DNA of 63,617 bases from JAHIZC01 sp043813305 (lineage in GTDB: Bacteria; Omnitrophota; Gorgyraeia; Gygaellales; Profunditerraquicolaceae): NCBI GenBank assembly GCA_043813305.1, contig JBDRLC010000059.1:1-63617 (forward strand), in the 5' to 3' direction. Position numbers and translations under genes: made by a program. A model generated the notes under the pieces. It was given only the letters and a program-made list of their open reading frames with translations. It ran no database searches and was not told where the DNA came from. This document shows positions 1 through 7,754 of this stretch, one piece after another (position 1 is the first letter of the stretch; every line of letters starts with the position of its first letter).

Positions 1-471
<471 letters not shown>

Positions 472-560
472 AAAATTTGTAAGAGTTTAAAAAGGCCCTG
501 TGATTCTGTACTCTTGCTTCTTGTTTTTTATTTCACCTTCACCAAATTACTTGGCTACCT

Positions 561-576
561 AATTTTCAAAAGAGCA
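561..576 (-). promoter_or_regulatory. boxA-like antitermination site of the rRNA leader
   Basis: The minus strand reads TGCTCTTTTGAAAATT, close to boxA sequences of bacterial rRNA operons (TGCTCTTT followed by A-rich bases). It lies about 90 nt upstream of the mature 16S 5' end, the usual place. NusB/NusE are expected to bind it in the nascent RNA; this is known for the family, not shown here. Confidence 0.7.
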
Positions 577-601
577 TTTACTCTTCGCTTCCGCTCAGAG
601 T

Positions 602-635
602 TATTTGCCTGTTCGCTTAATCGAACAGGCAAATA
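602..635 (-). repeat. 14-bp perfect hairpin in the rRNA leader
   Basis: TATTTGCCTGTTCG at 602-615 is perfectly complementary to 622-635, with a 6-nt loop. It directly follows the terminator-like hairpin in the direction of transcription and precedes boxA. Its role is unknown; leader processing or insulation are possibilities. Confidence 0.6.
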
Positions 636-665
636 AAAAAGCATCCCGACAGGAAGTCGGGACGC
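634..665 (-). terminator. Rho-independent terminator, minus strand
   Basis: On the minus strand GCGTCCCGAC pairs with GTCGGGATGC across a 5-nt loop (one G-U pair) and is followed by TTTTTTATTTG. It would end the pilC operon. It also lies downstream of the rRNA promoter at 797-824, so rRNA transcripts must pass through it. Confidence 0.75.
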
Positions 666-796
666 TTATATTTAAAGATCCTAAGCGTTTCCCAGTCGGA
701 AAAATTAAAAACTAACTAAATTTGTCAATTCCGCAGTTTATTTTTATCACGAGAATAGTTTGTCTGCTCTCTCCCCTATTATCAAGGGTGTGCTAT

Positions 797-824
797 AGTA
801 TATCCTAGATTCCGCTTTTGTCAA
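797..824 (-). promoter_or_regulatory. Sigma-70-type promoter, probably rRNA P1
   Basis: The minus strand has TTGACA (819-824), a 16-bp spacer and TATACT (797-802). The -35 box is preceded by an A/T-rich stretch like an UP element (TTCTAAAAAAAATAC). This is the best promoter between pilC and the 16S gene. Confidence 0.75.
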
Positions 825-866
825 GTATTTTTTTTAGAATCGAAAATCTATATATACTAATAACTT

Positions 867-2075
867 TTAGCTTGCGATTAACTCCGTAATCTTAAATATC
901 GGCAGGAATAATGAGATTACGATCCCCCCAACAACTATGCCTAAAAAGGCGATAACTAAAGGTTCAATCATGCTGGTCAATGCCTGGGCTGCCGCATCTA
1001 CCTGCTCTTCATAGAAATCGGCGATTTTTGTCAACATTTTCTCAAGCTGACCTGTCTGCTCACCTACGCTGATCATCCTGCAGACCATTGGCGGAAAAAC
1101 TCCGCTTCTGGATAATGGCCGGGAGATCGGTTCTCCGTCACGTACGCCCTTTGCACTGTTTAAAACAGCTTCTTCGATAATCTTATTACCCGAAGTCTTA
1201 CTCACGATATCCAAGGCATTTAATATAGAAACGCCGCTTTTTACCAGAGTGGAAAATGTACGCGAAAACTTAGCTACGGCAAGCTTGCGGAAAAGTTTAC
1301 CTAATATAGGAAGTTTCAGCTTAACGTTATCAAAATTATAACGGCCTTTTTCTGTCCCTATATATTTTTTAAAGAGGAACCCTCCGACTACAAACACCAC
1401 GGCCAAATATATAAAGTAGTTCCTAAATATGTCACTAACCATAATCAGTACACGGGTGGGCGCAGGTAGCTGTCCTCCCAGGGTATCAAATATGTTTTTG
1501 AATGTCGGAACAACTTTTAATAGTAGCACTGCCGTGATGATCATAGCCATGGAGACCACCACCGCAGGATAAACTAAACTCGAACGGATCTTCCTCACTA
1601 ACGCGGCTGATTTCTCCAGATACGCCGCTAACCTATCCAATACTTCATCAAGCATGCCTGATGTCTCACCGGCCTTGACCATATTGATAAATAGTTCAGA
1701 GAATACATACGGATGCTTTTTCAGCCCGTCGCCGAAACTCATACCTGCTTCAATATCCTGCCGCAGAGTGATCACTACGGCTTGCAGGCCCGGATTCTCC
1801 GTCTGCTCAGCCAATATCCCCAGAGAGTGAACCAAAGGGATCCCGGCATCGATCATCGTAGCCAGCTGCCTGGAAAAAACCACTAGGTCATCGGTCTTGA
1901 TATTTTTCTTTAACCTAACCTTTGTCGTCGTTTTTTTCGACGATTGCTTAATGGAAAGTACGATCAATTCTTTATTATGCAGCATAGCTGCGGCTTCCTG
2001 ATCTGAATTAGCATCCAACAGCCCTTTTACCGCATATCCGTTCTTATCCTTTGCTGAATACTCATATGTATTCAT
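867..2075 (-). CDS. pilC: Type IV pilus / type II secretion inner-membrane platform protein PilC (GspF family)
   Basis: A 402-residue protein of the GspF/PilC family, the inner-membrane platform on which the extension ATPase works during pilus assembly. It has the typical pair of T2SSF domains (about residues 70-190 and 270-395) and membrane segments near 170-190, 222-240 and at the C-terminus (EPLVIAFLGIVVGGIVISLF). Length is normal. The ATG at 2075 follows a good AGGAGA site. It is the last gene of an operon that also encodes a diguanylate-cyclase-like protein, an MshEN domain and two PilB-type ATPases, and it ends before the terminator at 634-665. No pilin or retraction ATPase is in view, so type II secretion cannot be excluded. 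Confidence 0.93.
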   Translation of the reverse strand: MNTYEYSAKDKNGYAVKGLLDANSDQEAAAMLHNKELIVLSIKQSSKKTTTKVRLKKNIKTDDLVVFSRQLATMIDAGIPLVHSLGILAEQTENPGLQAVVITLRQDIEAGMSFGDGLKKHPYVFSELFINMVKAGETSGMLDEVLDRLAAYLEKSAALVRKIRSSLVYPAVVVSMAMIITAVLLLKVVPTFKNIFDTLGGQLPAPTRVLIMVSDIFRNYFIYLAVVFVVGGFLFKKYIGTEKGRYNFDNVKLKLPILGKLFRKLAVAKFSRTFSTLVKSGVSILNALDIVSKTSGNKIIEEAVLNSAKGVRDGEPISRPLSRSGVFPPMVCRMISVGEQTGQLEKMLTKIADFYEEQVDAAAQALTSMIEPLVIAFLGIVVGGIVISLFLPIFKITELIAS

Positions 2076-2094
2076 GCTTATTCTCCTTTTTATA

Positions 2095-3804
2095 TTATTC
2101 GTCCGAAGTAATTCTTATCGCTTCATCAAGCGTGGTCAACCCTTCTTTAACTTTTAAAAAGGCATCATCCCTAAGAGTAATAAAGCCGCATTTTTCTAAG
2201 GCGTATTTCCTTATCTCATCAACCGATCTGCTCTTTAAGACCATTTCGCGCATATTATCGTCGACCAATAAAGCCTCCAGAATCGCTACCCTGCCGTGAA
2301 AACCGGTATTATCGCAATATTTACATCCTTTGGCTTCATAAAATACTGCCTGCTCTTTAAAGCTGATCTTTCCTAATATCTCTTTTGAAATTTCTATCGG
2401 TTTTGCGCATTTACGGCATACCTTACGGCATAATCTCTGCGCGCACAGCATCACTAAACTGGAGGCGGCTAAAAACGGCTCGACCCCCATGTCAACCAGA
2501 CGGGTAATACTGGAGATCGCATCATTAGTATGAAGCGTAGAAAACACCAACTGTCCGGCCAATGACGCCTTTACCGCGATATCCGCAGTCTCGGAATCCC
2601 TGATCTCTCCGATCATAATTATATCCGGGCTCTGCCTTAAGAGCGCGCGTAACCCAGAGGCAAAATCCAAACCGATATCCGGTTTTACCTGTACCTGAGT
2701 GATCCCTTCAATCTGATATTCTACCGGATCCTCGACTGTAATAATATTCCTTACCGGGGTGTTCAACTGATTCAAAACAGAATACAATGTGGTAGATTTC
2801 CCTGAACCGGTAGGCCCGGTAACCAAGATCATACCAAAAGGCTTGGCAATTGCTTCATTAAATACCTCCATCGGGCGTTCAGAGAATCCTAATTTTGCCA
2901 GGCCAATAGATAGATTAGCCTTATCCAAAGCGCGCAGTACGAACTTCTGACCGAATGTCGTGGGCAGACTTGATACGCGGAAATCTATTTCCTTACCTTC
3001 AAACTTTACCTTGAACCTTCCATCCTGAGGAATACGGTTCTCGGTAATATCAAGATTAGAGATGATTTTAAGGCGGGCCAACACTGCGTTCTGATTCTTT
3101 TTAGGGATTCTGAATATATCGTGTAGCGCTCCGTCAATACGGTATCTTACACGCAGACAATCATGCTCGGGTTCAACATGAACATCAGAAGCCCGCTTTT
3201 TCAGAGCCTGGGTCAACATCAGGTCAACTAATTTTACTATCGGCGCTCCTTCGCTCTCACTCGAGATCACGCTCAGGTCAAGCTCATCCTCCTTCTTCAG
3301 CTCAACGCTTAATCCTTCGCCATTTTCCTGAAGAGAAGCCTCATCTATAGCATGTTGTATATCCTGAGTACCACCGCCGAATTGTATATCTATTACCCTG
3401 AGTATCTCCTCTTCCGGACTCAACACAGTATCAACGTTGCAGCCGGTCAAAACCTTTACATCATCAAGGGCGAAGATATTTAAAGGATCAGACATCGCTA
3501 CGGTCAAAGTATTACCCATTTTCGATAAAGGAATCAGGCTGTATTGCCTGACCATGCGTTCAGGGACAAGGTTGACTACATCAGGATCAAATTTATATTT
3601 AGTAAGATGTAAGGTAGGAATATAAAGCTGCTCTGATAAAAGAGAAAGTAAAGTCTCCTCGCTGATCAGGCCCTGTTCAACGAGTATCTTTCTTAACGGA
3701 GCACCCCTCTTCTTCTGGATCTCCAATGCCTTATCTAATTGATTCTTATCTAAATGTTTGCTCTTAATCAACAGCTCGATTATATTATCTTTTAAGGTGG
3801 CCAT
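2095..3804 (-). CDS. pilB: Type IV pilus extension ATPase, PilB/GspE family (copy 1)
   Basis: A 569-residue secretion ATPase. The N-terminal ~150 residues are an MshEN (T2SSE N-terminal) domain, a fold known in some homologues to bind c-di-GMP. The C-terminal half has Walker A GPTGSGKST near residue 330, Walker B DIIMIGEIRD near 393, a His-box region (STLHTNDA) and the zinc motif CRKVCRKC with CKYC. It should power fibre extension together with PilC, whose gene starts 20 bp downstream. The first MshEN motif lacks the usual RLG start, so ligand binding is doubtful. A second PilB-like gene lies immediately upstream, separated by a fold-back repeat. Confidence 0.93.
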   Translation of the reverse strand: MATLKDNIIELLIKSKHLDKNQLDKALEIQKKRGAPLRKILVEQGLISEETLLSLLSEQLYIPTLHLTKYKFDPDVVNLVPERMVRQYSLIPLSKMGNTLTVAMSDPLNIFALDDVKVLTGCNVDTVLSPEEEILRVIDIQFGGGTQDIQHAIDEASLQENGEGLSVELKKEDELDLSVISSESEGAPIVKLVDLMLTQALKKRASDVHVEPEHDCLRVRYRIDGALHDIFRIPKKNQNAVLARLKIISNLDITENRIPQDGRFKVKFEGKEIDFRVSSLPTTFGQKFVLRALDKANLSIGLAKLGFSERPMEVFNEAIAKPFGMILVTGPTGSGKSTTLYSVLNQLNTPVRNIITVEDPVEYQIEGITQVQVKPDIGLDFASGLRALLRQSPDIIMIGEIRDSETADIAVKASLAGQLVFSTLHTNDAISSITRLVDMGVEPFLAASSLVMLCAQRLCRKVCRKCAKPIEISKEILGKISFKEQAVFYEAKGCKYCDNTGFHGRVAILEALLVDDNMREMVLKSRSVDEIRKYALEKCGFITLRDDAFLKVKEGLTTLDEAIRITSDE

Positions 3805-3950
3805 CTTACAATTCGTAACTCGTACGCTCGTAACTAATAACTCGTAATTAAATGATTAAATCCCAATTAATCTAAGAATCCTGATTTGTAACTGCTTTTT
3901 AATGCTTTAAATTACTAGTTACGAGTTACTAAATTACTAGTTACTGATTT
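3805..3950. repeat. Fold-back repeat of TAACTCGTAACTAGTAA type filling the pilB-pilB gap
   Basis: The whole gap between the two ATPase genes is made of short variants of GTAACTCGTAACT on the left (3814-3850) and their reverse complements on the right (3910-3945), with an unrelated AT-rich middle. The halves can fold on each other. The same units fill 5667-5805 and 39901-40010 and occur inside the yggS coding sequence. Confidence 0.8.
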
Positions 3951-5666
3951 TTACTCATCCGGGGCAGTTACGCGCAATATCTCTTCGATCGTTGTCTCGC
4001 CTGCCAGTACCTTCTGTATTCCGTCCTCTCTTAAAGTAATCATCCCCTCTTTGCGCGCCTGCTGTTTTATGATATGCTCCTGTGCCCGATTTAAGACTAA
4101 ATCTCTAATCTTTGATGATAACAGCAGCACTTCGGCGATACCGGTCCTTCCGGCATACCCCAGATTAAAACAGCGGCTGCAACCCTTGCCTCGAAAAAAC
4201 TCTAATTTTTTATTTTTATTGATCTCTAACTTTAAACTATCGGCCATATCTTTTGCTATCATATATGATCCCTTGCAATAAGAACAGATCTTTCTTATCA
4301 GACGCTGAGCTACTACACAGACAACCGACGAATTGATCAGGTAAGGTTCGACTCCCATATTGATCAGACGTACGATGGAGCCTGCTGCGGTAGTGGTGTG
4401 AAGGGTGGAGATCACCAGATGCCCGGTTAACGCACTCTTTATAGCTATATCAACCGTATCATAATCACGGATTTCACCGATCATAATCACATTGGGATCC
4501 TGCCGTAAAATCGAACGCAGGGCGCTGGAAAAAGTTAAACCAATCTCCGGTTTGGCATTTACCTGATTAATCCCCTCTAATTGAAATTCTACGGGATCCT
4601 CAACGGTAACCAGATTACTCTGTGGGTTATCGATAAATTTTAAAATCGAATAAAGGGTGGTTGTCTTGCCGCTTCCTGTCGGGCCGCAGATCAATATCAT
4701 TCCGTGCGGTAATTTGGCTACCTTAGAGATCTTTGAGACTATCTCTTCGCTAAAGCCTAATTTTTTCATATCCAGGGTAGCCTGTGCCCTATCCAGGATG
4801 CGGATCGCAACCTTTTCTCCGAAACTGGATGGTATGATCGAAACACGAAAATCGACTTCCCTGCCGGTCATCCTAAGCTTAAACCTTCCGTCCTGCGGAA
4901 GCCTGTGCTCGGCGATATCTAAATCTGACATTACCTTGATACGTGAAACAATTAACGGGTGCATCTTTTTGGGAGGAGCCTTCTGTTCCTGCAGCATTCC
5001 GTCGACACGAAAACGCACCCTTAAAATCCGATCAAACGGCTCAATCAGGATATCCGAGGCTTTCTTTTTTACCGCCTCCTCGACTATCATATTGGTGATC
5101 TTGATTACCGGAGCCTCCTGGCTTACCCGGGTTAATTCCTGATCACTCGGTAATATCTCCTTATCCTCTTTTACCAACTCTATCGCCGAAACATCAATCT
5201 CTTTTACTAAGTCATCTATAATACCCTTGGTTACGTCAGGATATAATGCTTCGATCGCCTCTCTTACATCGGTAGTAGAAGCGATCACTGAGTTTATTTT
5301 GAAGCCCGTAAGATTCTGCACATAGTCTATGGCAAATATATTTAAAGGATCAGCCATAGCCAGAGTTACGGTATCACCCATCTTTGATACGGGGATAATC
5401 TGATAATGGTGAGCGGTGGAATACGAAACGATCTTCACCACCTCCGGATCTATCTTAAAACGTTTCAGGTCGATTAACGGCAGCCCTAAGCCCTCGCTAA
5501 GAGCGGAAACCAATTCATGTTCTTTGACGAATTTAAATTCTACGATAATATCGCTTAGCCGACCTCCCTTTTTTTTCTGCTCCTCCAAGGCCTTATTCAG
5601 CTGCTCACGGCTGATTAGCTTATTATTTATTAGTATTTCGGTTATGCGCTCTTTTAAAGAAATCAT
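3951..5666 (-). CDS. PilB/GspE-family ATPase (copy 2)
   Basis: A 571-residue paralogue of the neighbouring PilB with the same architecture: MshEN-type N-terminal domain (about 1-150), Walker A GPTGSGKTT near residue 329, Walker B NVIMIGEIRD near 392, the STLHTTTA His-box region and a CSYCKG/CSRCF zinc motif. Both copies look intact, and the split between them predates the repeats around them because the proteins differ throughout. Two tandem ATPases may drive different fibres or form mixed hexamers; neither is shown by sequence. It is not a PilT, since it keeps the zinc motif and N-terminal extension of extension-type ATPases. No strong ribosome binding site is seen before the ATG. Confidence 0.9.
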   Translation of the reverse strand: MISLKERITEILINNKLISREQLNKALEEQKKKGGRLSDIIVEFKFVKEHELVSALSEGLGLPLIDLKRFKIDPEVVKIVSYSTAHHYQIIPVSKMGDTVTLAMADPLNIFAIDYVQNLTGFKINSVIASTTDVREAIEALYPDVTKGIIDDLVKEIDVSAIELVKEDKEILPSDQELTRVSQEAPVIKITNMIVEEAVKKKASDILIEPFDRILRVRFRVDGMLQEQKAPPKKMHPLIVSRIKVMSDLDIAEHRLPQDGRFKLRMTGREVDFRVSIIPSSFGEKVAIRILDRAQATLDMKKLGFSEEIVSKISKVAKLPHGMILICGPTGSGKTTTLYSILKFIDNPQSNLVTVEDPVEFQLEGINQVNAKPEIGLTFSSALRSILRQDPNVIMIGEIRDYDTVDIAIKSALTGHLVISTLHTTTAAGSIVRLINMGVEPYLINSSVVCVVAQRLIRKICSYCKGSYMIAKDMADSLKLEINKNKKLEFFRGKGCSRCFNLGYAGRTGIAEVLLLSSKIRDLVLNRAQEHIIKQQARKEGMITLREDGIQKVLAGETTIEEILRVTAPDE

Positions 5667-5805
5667 ATTTTTAAGTAACTAGTAAAATAGTAACCCGTAA
5701 CTAGTAATTTTTTGTTTTTACAATTATTTTTCAGCGTAACTAAATTTTCTTTTCCTGTTGCTATTGAATTACGAGTTAATAGTTACGAGATTACGAGTTA
5801 CTAAG
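5667..5805. repeat. Second fold-back repeat of the TAACTCGTAACTAGTAA type
   Basis: Units such as GTAACCCGTAACTAGTAAT (5691-5709) on the left and GAATTACGAGTTAATAGTT on the right (5764 onward) occupy the entire gap between the MshEN gene and the second ATPase gene. The middle (about 5712-5763) is unrelated to that of the copy at 3805-3950. Confidence 0.78.
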
Positions 5806-6255
5806 CTATTCTTTGTCCTTATAATATTTCGAGATTGCTTTTTTGATCTCTGAGGAGGTGGATACAAAAGTCTGGATGCTGCAACCGGTCAACATCTCGA
5901 CATCTTCAATCGCCTGAACATTAAGCGGATTAGACATTGCCAGAGTGAGATTATTGCCGATCTTATCTATGGGGATGAGTAAATATTGCCTTGCCACGCG
6001 GCCGGGAATAATATTAGCCACTTCGGGATTAATATCGTAGTTGCCCAAAGGCAGATAGGGAAAACCGTATTGCGCGGTTAAAGTCTGGGCGATATCCTCC
6101 TCCTTGGCAAAACCTAGCTCTACGATTACCTCACCGATCAGGCCGCCTCTTTCCTTTTTTACCGCTAATGCCTTATCCAATTGACGCTGATTAATGATGC
6201 CACGCTCAATGAGCAGTTCACCTAAATGTTTATTTACAATTTTTTTCAGCGTCAT
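5806..6255 (-). CDS. Free-standing MshEN (T2SSE N-terminal) domain protein
   Basis: A 149-residue protein that matches only the N-terminal domain of the two downstream PilB proteins and stops before any ATPase part. It has two tandem MshEN motifs (HLGELLIERGIINQRQLDKA and a GLIGEVIVELGF repeat) and the segment ending in TGCSIQTFVS seen in both ATPases. MshEN domains bind c-di-GMP in characterised proteins; the motifs here are better preserved than in the adjacent ATPases. The ATG at 6255 overlaps the stop of the diguanylate-cyclase gene (ATGA), so the two are probably translationally coupled. It could be a c-di-GMP-sensing adaptor or a relic of a third ATPase; there is no trace of the ATPase domain downstream. 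Confidence 0.85.
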   Translation of the reverse strand: MTLKKIVNKHLGELLIERGIINQRQLDKALAVKKERGGLIGEVIVELGFAKEEDIAQTLTAQYGFPYLPLGNYDINPEVANIIPGRVARQYLLIPIDKIGNNLTLAMSNPLNVQAIEDVEMLTGCSIQTFVSTSSEIKKAISKYYKDKE

Positions 6256-7679
6256 TTATTCTCTTCCTTAAAAGCTACTACACAATTCTTTCCCCTATTC
6301 TTAGCAAGAACTACTAACTCCTTGGCAACAGAAATCAACTCCTGGGCATCTATGCCATCAAGGGGATTCTCGCTCACGCCGGAGCTGACCGTAATCCTAT
6401 TATTAAGATCGCTGTCTTCGCTAAAAGCGAATTCTACCTTCTTTCTGATCTCCTCAGCCATATCCTGCGCCTTGCGCTTATTCTTCTCTGGCATTAATAC
6501 CGCAAATTCGTCATCTCCGATCCTCCCCACCCGGTCAATATCGCTGACCGAATCCTGGATTAAAGAGGATATTTTCTTTAAGGTAGACTCAACCCGCAAA
6601 GAGCCGGTGTGCTGGTGATACCTTTTAAAATTATCAATATCAAATATTATAAAGGAACATGGCCTCTGGTAAGCAATCCCCCGCTTGATCTCCTCCTGCA
6701 GGCGGATCTTCATGAATGCCTCATTATACAAACCGGTGAGCGTATCCTTGATCTCTAATTTCTCCACCCGGTGCATCAATATATCATTCTCAATCGCAAT
6801 CGCTATCTGTTTGGCGAAAACATCAACTAGTTCCGAATCATCCTTTCCGTATAAGAAACCGCTCTTGTTGCTTCCAATCCCTAAAACCGCCCTTACCCTA
6901 CCCCTTAAAAATACGGAAGAGGTAAGCACGTTCTTCATCCTGAATTTACCCACAAACGCACTCTGTGCTTCCGTAGATATGCCATTGCTTTTATCTATCA
7001 GCAGTGGCTTACTAAAGTTGATCAGGTCTTCAAAATAATCTTCTATAGGCCCGACGGTGATCTTAGAGAGAGAATCCGAATTTATCCCGTCTACCGCCCT
7101 CATGTAAAATGTTTCTTTACCCTCTTCTCTGTATAGTAAAAAAGCGCTGTCTGAATTAGCCAGGAGGCGGGATTTCTCTACCGCAAGCTTCAGGATATCC
7201 TCTAGTTTTGCACTCTGAGCGATCAAAGAACTTATTTGCAGCAGGCTTGATAGTACAATAACACGCTTCTGGATTTCTAGATTTATTTCCGTAGTCTTCT
7301 CGCTGTAATTCTTTAACTCATCCATATTGTTGCGTATGCGCGTGGTCAGTTGATTAAGAGATTCCCCTAAAAGCCCCACCTCATCATGCTGCCCTACCTC
7401 CAGGGTACGGCTGATATCTCCTGCGGCGATCAATTTTGCTTCACTGCTGATAGAGGTGACCCTGTCAAATATCTCTTTAACCACAAAAAACCCCGAAACC
7501 GCGATAAAAATGCTTACCGCTACGGTCACGCTTATGTTCAGGTTAATCCCGATATTCGGCAGTATATAATTAGAGACCAGATATCCCGTAACCAGTAAAG
7601 GTAAAATAGACATAAGAGCGAAGGCAATATTCAGCTTACGCCTGAGACTATAATCGGCTTTATCTTTATGCTTGGACAT
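6252..7679 (-). CDS. Membrane sensor protein with HAMP, GAF and degenerate GGDEF domains
   Basis: A 475-residue protein with two N-terminal membrane helices (about residues 17-65), a HAMP linker (65-115), a GAF-like sensor domain (about 140-290) and a C-terminal GGDEF domain (about 310-470). The family makes c-di-GMP from two GTP. The signature here is GDDEF instead of GGDEF/GGEEF, and the substrate motif is unusual: DIDNFKRYHQHTG has His where Asn is normal, followed by SLRVES instead of HxxGD. Catalysis is therefore doubtful and it may act as a GTP or c-di-GMP sensor. A GGAGG site six bases before the ATG and the promoter at 7726-7754 make this the first gene of the pilus-motor operon. Confidence 0.88.
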   Translation of the reverse strand: MSKHKDKADYSLRRKLNIAFALMSILPLLVTGYLVSNYILPNIGINLNISVTVAVSIFIAVSGFFVVKEIFDRVTSISSEAKLIAAGDISRTLEVGQHDEVGLLGESLNQLTTRIRNNMDELKNYSEKTTEINLEIQKRVIVLSSLLQISSLIAQSAKLEDILKLAVEKSRLLANSDSAFLLYREEGKETFYMRAVDGINSDSLSKITVGPIEDYFEDLINFSKPLLIDKSNGISTEAQSAFVGKFRMKNVLTSSVFLRGRVRAVLGIGSNKSGFLYGKDDSELVDVFAKQIAIAIENDILMHRVEKLEIKDTLTGLYNEAFMKIRLQEEIKRGIAYQRPCSFIIFDIDNFKRYHQHTGSLRVESTLKKISSLIQDSVSDIDRVGRIGDDEFAVLMPEKNKRKAQDMAEEIRKKVEFAFSEDSDLNNRITVSSGVSENPLDGIDAQELISVAKELVVLAKNRGKNCVVAFKEENK

Positions 7680-7725
7680 TTCTAACCTCCGTATATTTTA
7701 GGCTTATTTAACTCCTAAATTTTTA

Positions 7726-7754
7726 ATTATACCCCTTAACTTATTGTATTGCAA
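7726..7754 (-). promoter_or_regulatory. Promoter of the GGDEF-MshEN-pilB-pilB-pilC operon
   Basis: TTGCAA (7749-7754), a 17-bp spacer and TATAAT (7726-7731) on the minus strand. The -35 box lies inside the 3' end of the radical SAM gene. Predicted start near 7719, about 40 nt before the first ATG. Confidence 0.65.

Larger units (their letters stand above)
472..866 (-). other. rRNA leader and upstream region (no protein gene)
   Basis: This gap between the pilC stop and the 16S 5' end holds no credible coding region. On the minus strand, in order of transcription, it holds a strong promoter (797-824), a second TTGACA at 723-728 with only a weak TTAATT-like -10 about 15 nt downstream, an intrinsic-terminator-like hairpin (634-665), a 14-bp hairpin (602-635) and a boxA-like site (561-576). 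Two spaced -35 boxes would fit the tandem P1/P2 layout common in rRNA operons, but the second is weak. Confidence 0.7.
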
